Shown: piece after piece, positions 1 to 5,847 of the stretch
Position numbering within the stretch: position 1 is the first letter of the stretch
Layout of the letters: the number at the start of each line of letters is the position of its first letter
Assembly (NCBI GenBank): GCA_964502215.1
Contig: CAZCUN010000060.1
Coordinates: forward strand, 1-18,248
Length of the DNA: 18,248 nucleotides
Origin: JAALLB01 sp964502215
GTDB taxonomy: Bacteria; Pseudomonadota; Alphaproteobacteria; Rhizobiales; Rhizobiaceae
Reading direction: 5' to 3'
The notes under the pieces: generated by a model
The model's database searches: none
Seen by the model: the letters and a program-made list of their open reading frames with translations, nothing else
Told to the model about the DNA's origin: nothing
Made by a program: the position numbers and the translations under genes

Positions 1-37
1 CAAATGGCCCATTGTTACGCCGCGATATGGACCCTTT

Positions 38-517
38 TTAGTATGCGATTGACAAGCGCGCGTCATTTACCCAGCAATCTGAGTATTCAAAAGCTTTTGA
101 AAATTCACCTTTAAGAGGCTCGCCCGTCATATCTTTTTTTAGATCAACAACTTTTGTGGCAGGTAAAAGTTTTCGCCCCCCAAGATTATCGTATAAAAAC
201 AAGCCTAGTCGCAACAGCCATGCAGGTCTTAACCCTTTGTGATGTGGCAAAATAAAACGCATTGGCCAAATAATATGCGGCGCCATGTTTAATAGAACTT
301 CGCGTTCAATTAATGCTTCGCGAACTAACCTAAATTCATAATGTTCAAGATATCGCAAGCCACCATGGATAAGTTTTGTCGACCAAGAAGAAGTTCCAGA
401 GCCAAGATCGTTCATCTCTGCAAGACATACAGAATAACCGCGGCCAGCCGCATCACGCGCTATACCACAGCCGTTTATACCGCCACCAATGACGAATATA
501 TCGTATACCTTTGACAA
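38..517 (-). pseudogene. glpD: Truncated aerobic glycerol-3-phosphate dehydrogenase (N-terminal third)
   Basis: GlpD oxidises glycerol-3-phosphate to dihydroxyacetone phosphate at the inner membrane, passing electrons to quinone through FAD. The visible 159 residues carry the Rossmann FAD-binding motif near the start (VIGGGINGCGIARDAAGRG), then TSSWSTKLIHGGLRYLEHYEFRLVREAL-type GlpD blocks and the FEYSDCWVNDARL block. Family members are about 500 residues; here the frame ends with SIAY-stop right after DARL, where the family normally continues. I chose a TTG start at 517 because GGAGG lies five bases upstream and the homology begins there; an upstream ATG at 592 would add a non-homologous hydrophobic leader and would run through the operator region. 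It lies downstream of the glpR-like gene on the same strand. The truncation could be a real break, a frameshift or an assembly error; the remainder lies outside the window. Family assignment is secure, pseudogene status less so. Confidence 0.8.
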
Positions 518-541
518 AAGTTCCTCCCAGAACGCTATCGC

Positions 542-597
542 TTCGTTAAACGAAACTACAGATAAGAAAAACGAAAACAAAACGAATGTCAAGCGAA
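542..597 (-). promoter_or_regulatory. Putative GlpR/DeoR-type operator array and glpD promoter
   Basis: CGAA occurs on the plus strand at 551, 572, 583 and 594, that is at spacings of 21, 11 and 11 bases, so all copies face the same side of the helix. The copy nearest glpD is part of a perfect odd palindrome, TTCGTT-A-AACGAA (542-554), which resembles the TTCG-N4-CGAA core of the E. coli GlpR operator. A perfect minus-strand -35 box TTGACA (592-587) sits inside the array; the -10 is poor (TTTCTT at spacing 17). The arrangement suits repression of glpD by the neighbouring DeoR-family protein. Binding is inferred. Confidence 0.6.
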
Positions 598-673
598 AAT
601 GTTAAATAAGGAATGGTTCTGTGCAAAACTCTGATAAAGAATGCCAAAACAACAACGAATTCTATTCTATGAA

Positions 674-1441
674 TTATTGGGCACCTACTTCAATCAATCG
701 AACTTCATGCTCTTCGCATAAGTTTCTGATATTTTCGCTCACACAAACATCTGTTACAAATGTATTAACCTGAGAAAGATGGGCAATTCTTACAGGTGCA
801 GTACGCTCAAATTTTGTTGAATCTGCCACTAATATAACGTTTCGAGCATTCTCAACAATTGCCTGAGCAACCTTCACTTCTCTAATATCAAAATCCAGCA
901 AAGCACCATCATTATCGATTGCCGATGAGCCAATAACCGCATGGTCTACTTTGAACTGACGAATAAAATCTACCGCTGTTTCGCCAACAATGCCTCCATC
1001 CGCGCTACGAACAACACCGCCTGCCATAATGACTTCAAACTTTGGATAGACGCGCATTCGGTTCGCTACATTAATGTTATTGGTAATTACCATAAGCCCT
1101 ATATGATCAAGCAAAGCTTCACTGACCGCTTCTGTTGTTGTGCCAATATTTATGAATAAAGATGACTCATTAGGAATTAATGTAGCGGCCATTTTACCAA
1201 TTGCAGTTTTCTCTGGGGCTGCAATTTTTCTCCGATCTTCATATTCAAAATTAGCTACGCCAGAAGGAAACTCGGCTCCTCCATGGATGCGCGTTAAAAG
1301 CCTCTGATCACATAAATCATTTAAATCTTTACGAATGGTTTGAGGGGAAACATCAAAGCGTGCCGCTAGATCATCTACTAAAACGCGCTCTTCAGCTTTT
1401 GCCATTTCAAGGATTTTTTCGTGGCGAGGGCTTAAATACAT
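674..1441 (-). CDS. glpR: DeoR/GlpR-family transcriptional repressor
   Basis: A DeoR-family regulator of about 255 residues. The N-terminal helix-turn-helix is visible as RHEKILEMAKAEERVLVDDLAARFDVSPQTIRKDLNDLCDQRLLTRIHGGA, the DeoR signature with the TIRKDL recognition helix. The C-terminal sugar-phosphate-sensing domain has the typical IGKMAA, FINIGTT and VITNN blocks and a VADSTKF motif. DeoR proteins bind phosphorylated sugars or polyols; the glpD neighbour makes glycerol-3-phosphate the likely effector, hence the symbol. I chose the ATG at 1441 (MYLSPRHEKI) because GlpR proteins usually start M-x-L-S-x-R-H/Q; an upstream GTG at 1459 would add six residues and neither start has a strong Shine-Dalgarno sequence. 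It is divergent from the SDR gene, and overlapping promoters suggest autoregulation. Confidence 0.85.
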   Translation of the reverse strand: MYLSPRHEKILEMAKAEERVLVDDLAARFDVSPQTIRKDLNDLCDQRLLTRIHGGAEFPSGVANFEYEDRRKIAAPEKTAIGKMAATLIPNESSLFINIGTTTEAVSEALLDHIGLMVITNNINVANRMRVYPKFEVIMAGGVVRSADGGIVGETAVDFIRQFKVDHAVIGSSAIDNDGALLDFDIREVKVAQAIVENARNVILVADSTKFERTAPVRIAHLSQVNTFVTDVCVSENIRNLCEEHEVRLIEVGAQ

Positions 1442-1454
1442 ACAATTCTCAATT

Positions 1455-1502
1455 TTCACATTGCTTTCGTTATTAGTATAATCGAAACTATAAGAAACTC
1501 AA
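1455..1502. promoter_or_regulatory. Overlapping divergent promoters with TTCG/CGAA inverted repeat
   Basis: On the plus strand TTCACA (1455-1460), 16 bases, then a perfect TATAAT (1477-1482) would serve the SDR gene. On the minus strand TTGAGT (1502-1497), 16 bases, then TATACT (1480-1475) would serve the repressor gene. Both -10 boxes lie inside an imperfect inverted repeat TTTCG-TTAT...ATAAT-CGAAA (1465-1487) that uses the same TTCG/CGAA half-sites as the array upstream of glpD. One bound repressor could block both promoters. Inferred from sequence only. Confidence 0.55.
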
Positions 1503-1547
1503 ACAAGCGTTTGGCGCAACGGTTCATATGAAGCAATAGAGGGTTAA

Positions 1548-2309
1548 ATGGTACAGACATATTTTTCCAAAGAACTTTTTAGGGGTAAAAAAATAGTCAT
1601 AACTGGGGCTGGTCGTGGTATCGGTTTCTCTATCGCAGAAGCATTTAAAAACCACGGTGCCAATGTCACAGTTCATAGCGGCAGAAAAGGCTCTGCTGAA
1701 AAATTTAAAAACTCAACCATAAAAGGAATAGAAGCTGATTTTACTAGCAGCGCGGAAATCGAAGGATTTATTGAAACAATAAATTCAAAAGACGATTCGA
1801 TTGATATCTTAATTAATAATGCAGGTACGATGCACGGTAGGTTTCCAGCAGTTGAACTTACTAACTCTCAATACGATGATTTAGTTATGCTCAACCAAAC
1901 CAGTGTCGTTATGGTAACGCGTGGATTATTACCTAAACTGCGATTGTCTGAAAGCGCTTCAATTATAAATACAGTTTCAATTTCAGCTAAAACAGGGGGT
2001 AGTGCTGGATCATCAATTTATAGTTCGGCAAAAGCTTTCGTGGCAACCTATACTAAAGCGCTTGCACGTGAATTAGCACCTGATGGGATACGCATCAACG
2101 CGGTTTCACCAGGCACTATAGATACAGACTTTCACAGCCGGTATTCTTCTAAAGAAAAACTAGAGAATACCAAAAAATCCATTCCCTTACAGCGGTTAGG
2201 AGTCCCGCAAGATTGCGCACATGCTTATCTGTTTCTCGCAAGCAATGAACTTTCCGGTTATATCACGGGTCAAATCTTAGAAATTAATGGCGGGCAATTG
2301 ATTGTTTAG
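1548..2309 (+). CDS. SDR-family NAD(P)-dependent oxidoreductase
   Basis: A classical short-chain dehydrogenase/reductase of 253 residues, the normal length. Visible features are the cofactor motif TGAGRGIG (residues 19-26), LINNAG (88-93), the active-site serine region NTVSISA (Ser144 or Ser146), the catalytic YSSAK (Tyr158, Lys162), NAVSPGTIDTDF after it, and the C-terminal GYITGQILEINGGQ. The start is supported by GAGGG four bases upstream of the ATG. Substrate cannot be read: FabG-like, gluconate- and polyol-dehydrogenase-like members all look like this. Divergence from a GlpR-type repressor with a shared operator-like site suggests co-regulation with glycerol or polyol use, which is inference. 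Confidence 0.9.
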   Translation: MVQTYFSKELFRGKKIVITGAGRGIGFSIAEAFKNHGANVTVHSGRKGSAEKFKNSTIKGIEADFTSSAEIEGFIETINSKDDSIDILINNAGTMHGRFPAVELTNSQYDDLVMLNQTSVVMVTRGLLPKLRLSESASIINTVSISAKTGGSAGSSIYSSAKAFVATYTKALARELAPDGIRINAVSPGTIDTDFHSRYSSKEKLENTKKSIPLQRLGVPQDCAHAYLFLASNELSGYITGQILEINGGQLIV

Positions 2310-2619
2310 TAAACTCTGGTCTTGAATTTAAAAATTAGTAAAAAGTGTATTTTTTCTTCCTTGCCAAACATATGTCAAATAATGAAATACAACCAACATA
2401 AATCAGATTTTCCTAGTATGCTTCTGAATGTCTACTTTTAGGGAAAGTCAAAGAAAAATAGAAATTAGCCAACGACCGCTTTCCCCCAATAAACGCCGTT
2501 GATTTTTGAAATAAATGGCTTTCAAACATGTTTTGAAGAGAGTTTTAAGGGCCTTAAAACGGCGCTGGACTTGCTGGTCAAAGGAAGCATTGCTTGGATT
2601 TAAATTCTTTAGGAGACCA
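2310..2619. other. Non-coding left flank of the recombinase module, with two palindromes
   Basis: No convincing gene is seen in these 310 bases; an in-frame extension of the next gene back to 2515 is possible but has no ribosome-binding site and does not resemble the protein family. Two adjacent inverted repeats stand out: TTCAAA-N5-TTTGAA (2521-2537) and a perfect 9-bp-arm palindrome GTTTTAAGG-G-CCTTAAAAC (2542-2560). They lie just upstream of the DUF2924 gene and could be an operator, a recombination site or RNA structure. Confidence 0.5.
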
Positions 2620-3081
2620 ATGTTCATGGCCAAGCTTTCAAAATTTAATTCAACACAGCAAGAACTCGAAGCTTTACGTGAGTTGTCCAGAGACGAGTTA
2701 CTTGAATGGTGGGGAAGGCTGTTTGGTTTTCTGCCTTACAAAGGCGCGCGAGATGTTACCTTGGTCAGAGGCATAGCGTATAAAATTCAAGAGAAACAAC
2801 AAGGTGGTTTGAGGCCATCAACCCGCCGTCAGTTATTAAAGTTTGCATGTGCTAGAGCAAGTGTTGCTCGAGTTGCTTCTCAACCCTCATCAAATGGTCG
2901 ACCAAAAGTACAAACTGGAAGTAAGCTAATCCGCGAATGGAATGGGCGCACCTATGAAGTGCTTGTGACTGATAAGGGCTATATCCTGAATGGTATTACC
3001 CATACTTCATTGTCAGCATGCGCGAAAGCAATCACTGGAGCGCATTGGTCAGGACCAAGGTTCTTTGGGGCAACATCATGA
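2620..3081 (+). CDS. DUF2924 family protein
   Basis: A 153-residue protein with the DUF2924 pattern. The N-terminal half reads ELEALRELSRDELLEWWGRLFG, then a KGARDVTLVRGIAYKIQEK block and an RPSTRRQLLKFA helix. The C-terminal half is the hallmark: GSKLIREWNGRTYEVLV, then GYILNGITHTSLSACAKAITG and a terminal WSGPRFFG. The family has no established function, but in alphaproteobacteria and their prophage-like regions it is usually encoded just before a large serine recombinase, as here, which suggests a recombination accessory or directionality role (inference). The ATG at 2620 is preceded by AGGAG with four spacer bases; ATG 2626 is a close alternative. The stop overlaps the recombinase start (ATGA), so translation is probably coupled. 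No clear HTH or metal motif is visible. Confidence 0.85.
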   Translation: MFMAKLSKFNSTQQELEALRELSRDELLEWWGRLFGFLPYKGARDVTLVRGIAYKIQEKQQGGLRPSTRRQLLKFACARASVARVASQPSSNGRPKVQTGSKLIREWNGRTYEVLVTDKGYILNGITHTSLSACAKAITGAHWSGPRFFGATS

Positions 3082-4763
3082 GTACAAAACGAAGACACCG
3101 TTGTGCTATATATACCCGCAAGTCACATGAAGAAGGACTGGAACAGGATTTTAATTCTCTGGTTGCGCAACGTGAAGCTTGTGAAGCATATATCTTGTCT
3201 CAAGCAGGACTCGGTTGGGAGATGTCCAATAAGATCTATGAAGACGGAGGTATATCTGGAGGTCACCTTGAACGTAAAGGACTTCAAGAACTATTAGCAG
3301 ACATCAGAGCAGGGCTAGTTGACGTGATTGTTGTTTACAAAGTGGACAGACTAACCCGATCCATCACGGACTTTGGCAAACTGGTTGATGTGTTTGATGC
3401 CAATGATGTCTCATTTGTGTCGGTAACACAGGCCTTTAACACTACAAACTCAATGGGGCGATTGACGCTAAATGTTCTATTGTCTTTTGCACAATTTGAA
3501 CGTGAAGTTACCGCAGAGCGTATTCGGGACAAAATTGCATCTTCAAAGCAAAAGGGTATTTGGATGGGTGGAAGGGTGCCGTTTGGATATCAAAACGAAA
3601 ACAAGCAACTGTTTATCGATGAACAAGAAGCTAAGATCGTAAGGCAGATGTTTGCTCTCTATCTTCAACATCGCAAAATCAGGCTGGTCAAGGAAGAGTT
3701 AGATTGCAAGGGGATGAAGTCTCGCAAGCGCATCAGCAAGCAAGATAAAACAACGGGCGGGTTACCATTCTCAAAGAGTAATATAGCATGCATTCTATCC
3801 AATCCGGTTTATGCCGGAAAAATCAAACACAAGGATAAAATTTATTCTGGCAACCATGAAGCAATTGTAACCCTTGAACAATGGAACACCGTCCAAGCCT
3901 TAATGGCTGATAGAAGGGTTCAGAAGAAGAACTTCAACCATCAAAAATCCCCTGCCTTATTAAATGGCCTCTTGCTTGATGGAGATGGAAACAAGCTCTT
4001 GTCCCATTATGCAATAAAAGACGGAAAGAAGTATCATTACTATGTCTCGCAGAACGCAGATGACAATAGCAAAAACACCGCTTCGCTAAGACTGCCTATG
4101 AAGATGATTGAGCGAACGGTTGTTGAGTTGCTGAAACAAACCCTCTCCAAACCATACTATTTGTTTGAAGCTCTGGATTTGGATGATGTAAGGGCGGAGA
4201 CAACTTCCTTAATCATACAAAAAGCAAAGGAGCTTGCTGAACAAATCAAAGAAGATGATGTTGCCAAGACCAAAAACCTGATCCAGAAACTCATCTTGAA
4301 AATTAATGTTGATAAAAACCAATTGGTTCTGATTTTACGCCCAGAGACACTTTCAAAATTACTTGAGCTTGAATTGCCTACCAATAAACCTGTCAAAGTC
4401 GAACGAGATGTGAACATCCGACGACGAGGGCAGGAGATTAAGCTTGTCATTGGTGGTTTGGAAGCCAATACGGAAAACAGGAATGAAGGGCTTATTAAGT
4501 TGGTGGCAAGTGCATGTCTATTGAGGACGGAGCTTGAAGCCCAAAATGTAAGTTCAATCAGGGATTTTGCCGATCAACACAATATTGATCACGCGGATGC
4601 CAAGAACCTTATTCCGCTATCTTATCTATCACCTTCAATCATTGAAGACCTGATGGCGGGTCACCAACCAGTTGAACTCAATGCAAGACGGTTGAAATCC
4701 CTTGCTTACCATCTGCCTCTTGACTGGTCTGAGCAAAGGCAAGTGCTTGGGTTTGGTAACTGA
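3078..4763 (+). CDS. Large serine recombinase (resolvase/recombinase family)
   Basis: A site-specific recombinase of 561 residues. The N-terminal resolvase domain (about 8-155) contains the nucleophile in AIYTRKS (Ser16), QREACEAYI, YEDGGISGGHLERKGL, VYKVDRLTRS and the FAQFEREVTAERIRDKI long helix. A recombinase domain follows (GGRVPFGYQ to LSNPVYAGKIKHKDKIYSGNHEAIV). The next segment, where many serine integrases have a zinc ribbon, reads GLLLDGDGNKLLSHYAIKDGKKYHYYV and lacks cysteines, as I recall for the alphaproteobacterial DUF2924-linked branch. The C-terminus (LSYLSPSIIEDLMAGHQP, then PLDWSEQRQVLGF) matches that branch. The start at 3078 overlaps the DUF2924 stop; an upstream in-frame ATG at 3018 lies inside that gene. 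The enzyme looks intact. Target site and cargo are unknown. Confidence 0.92.
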   Translation: MSTKRRHRCAIYTRKSHEEGLEQDFNSLVAQREACEAYILSQAGLGWEMSNKIYEDGGISGGHLERKGLQELLADIRAGLVDVIVVYKVDRLTRSITDFGKLVDVFDANDVSFVSVTQAFNTTNSMGRLTLNVLLSFAQFEREVTAERIRDKIASSKQKGIWMGGRVPFGYQNENKQLFIDEQEAKIVRQMFALYLQHRKIRLVKEELDCKGMKSRKRISKQDKTTGGLPFSKSNIACILSNPVYAGKIKHKDKIYSGNHEAIVTLEQWNTVQALMADRRVQKKNFNHQKSPALLNGLLLDGDGNKLLSHYAIKDGKKYHYYVSQNADDNSKNTASLRLPMKMIERTVVELLKQTLSKPYYLFEALDLDDVRAETTSLIIQKAKELAEQIKEDDVAKTKNLIQKLILKINVDKNQLVLILRPETLSKLLELELPTNKPVKVERDVNIRRRGQEIKLVIGGLEANTENRNEGLIKLVASACLLRTELEAQNVSSIRDFADQHNIDHADAKNLIPLSYLSPSIIEDLMAGHQPVELNARRLKSLAYHLPLDWSEQRQVLGFGN

Positions 4764-5044
4764 CAACTAATCTAAAATTATCACGATGCAACCTCGCAGA
4801 TAACACGCATATAAATTGTACCAACACTAGAAATTTCTAAGCTTTTTAAAGATATCAATCGCCGCTTCATTTTGAACGAAGGGGTCTCGAAAAATCTCAA
4901 GAGAGACGTTTGGCAAAATAATGCATATATCAGTTAAGATACCAGTCTCACAGTTGTAAAATGATTCAAATATGGCTTCTAAGTATATAAAATATAAAGG
5001 TAATTAAGTTGCTGTCTAAGCGGTCTAAGTTCGATAGAAACCTT
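4764..5044. other. Non-coding right flank of the recombinase module
   Basis: About 280 AT-rich bases between the recombinase stop and tRNA-Ala. No complete gene or clear terminator was found. On the minus strand an uninterrupted 58-codon frame without a start codon (5003-4827) ends in a protein-like segment (LPNVSLEIFRDPFVQNEAAI) and may be the tail of a lost gene. Near the tRNA, CTAAGCGG and GTTCGA from the tRNA 3' half recur at 5016-5034. Confidence 0.4.
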
Positions 5045-5120
5045 TGGTGGAGCTAAGCGGGTTCGAACCGCTGACCTCTTCGCTGCCAGCGAAGCGCTCT
5101 CCCAACTGAGCTATAGCCCC
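5045..5120 (-). tRNA. tRNA-Ala (anticodon GGC)
   Basis: Read on the minus strand, the 76 bases fold as a canonical tRNA: acceptor GGGGCTA paired with TAGCTCC, D-arm GCTC-AGTTGGGA-GAGC, anticodon stem CTTCG/CGAAG around the loop CTGGCAG (anticodon GGC, alanine), variable AGGTC, T-arm AGCGG-TTCGAAC-CCGCT, discriminator A and an encoded CCA. It decodes GCC. It sits between the recombinase module and the TIGR02300 gene. Confidence 0.97.
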
Positions 5121-5212
5121 ATTTAGGCTGGTTTGGGTTTCCAGCAGGGCTGCAACCCTAAATTAGTTAGTAGGGGTGCAGAATATTTTTTGTTTACGTA
5201 GCGCGCTATAGC

Positions 5213-5665
5213 TTAGCTATCGTCTTCATCTGACTCGACGCCAACAATAACATCAGAAAGGTCGTCGTCCTCGTCGTCGCTTTCTAAGAAGGTGTTATCA
5301 TCTGCTGCATCTTCATCAGTATCATCTAATTCAGGGATGTCTGGGATGTTGGGCACTTCTTCATCATCAGTGTCATCATCATCGTCATCATTTTCTTCTG
5401 CATCATCAAGGCTAATGATTTCTGGACCATCATCATCTAAGATTAGGTCATCTTCATCATCAGAAGTTGTTTCTGCCTTATCTTTTTCAGGTGCTTTTGC
5501 AGCCTCTTCTGGCTTCGGTGCAACAACTTCGGCTTCTCCTTCAAAGAAAGAAAGCGGATATTCTTTTCCCGTATATGGAGAGACGATTGGCTCTTTCTCC
5601 AGATCGTAAAACTTTTTGCTTGTCTCAGGACAAACCCTTTTAGTTCCCAAATTAGCTTTGGCCAC
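5213..5665 (-). CDS. TIGR02300 family protein (FYDLN-acid domain)
   Basis: A 150-residue protein of unknown function found across alphaproteobacteria, typically divergent from aroA as here. The N-terminus (AKANLGTKRVCPETSKKFYDLEKEPIVSPYTGKEYPLSFFE) is the conserved block; the family's FYDLN reads FYDLE. The rest is an extremely acidic low-complexity tail rich in Asp/Glu, including a run of six aspartates, so it is probably disordered. I chose the GTG at 5665 because GAGGTG lies four bases upstream and family members begin M-A-K-x-x-L-G-T-K-R; the ATG at 5677 lies within that ribosome-binding site. A -35-like TTGACA (5723-5718) with a weak TAGGAA -10 lies upstream. Confidence 0.9.
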   Translation of the reverse strand: MAKANLGTKRVCPETSKKFYDLEKEPIVSPYTGKEYPLSFFEGEAEVVAPKPEEAAKAPEKDKAETTSDDEDDLILDDDGPEIISLDDAEENDDDDDDTDDEEVPNIPDIPELDDTDEDAADDNTFLESDDEDDDLSDVIVGVESDEDDS

Positions 5666-5694
5666 AGTGCACCTCATAGAATGAAATTTTTGTC

Positions 5695-5723
5695 TTCCTA
5701 GCCTTCAATTAGCTTCATGTCAA
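5695..5723 (-). promoter_or_regulatory. Possible promoter of the TIGR02300 gene
   Basis: On the minus strand a perfect TTGACA (5723-5718) is followed after 17 bases by TAGGAA (5700-5695). The -35 is strong and the -10 poor, which alphaproteobacterial sigma-70 promoters often tolerate. It lies 30 bases upstream of the GTG start. I found no equally clear promoter for the divergent aroA. Confidence 0.4.
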
Positions 5724-5847
5724 AAGCATTTGTGAAGAAAAGCAAAGAACTTGAAATAAGTTACTTAATTACGCGTGACCTAAATTTTGCTCTATGGTAG
5801 GAAATGCGCGAATTAACTCCTCCTTTTAAGTAAAAGAAGCCGCTTCC

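Noticed and set aside
941..1159. 72-codon plus-strand frame inside the repressor gene
   Set aside because: Antisense to a well-supported DeoR protein, without ribosome-binding site or family resemblance.
2448..2633. 61-codon minus-strand frame across the DUF2924 upstream region
   Set aside because: It overlaps the palindromes and the DUF2924 start, with no ribosome-binding site or recognisable protein features.
2364..4913. TTGCCAAAC in the left flank (2364-2372) and, inverted, GTTTGGCAA in the right flank near 4909-4917 as candidate ends of the recombinase element
   Set aside because: Nine shared bases between AT-rich flanks of this size are expected by chance fairly often, and the match does not extend.
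5292..5609. Plus-strand 105-codon frame rich in serine opposite the TIGR02300 gene
   Set aside because: It is the antisense shadow of GAT/GAA-rich codons of the acidic tail (TCA/TCT/TCG on the other strand) and has no independent signals.
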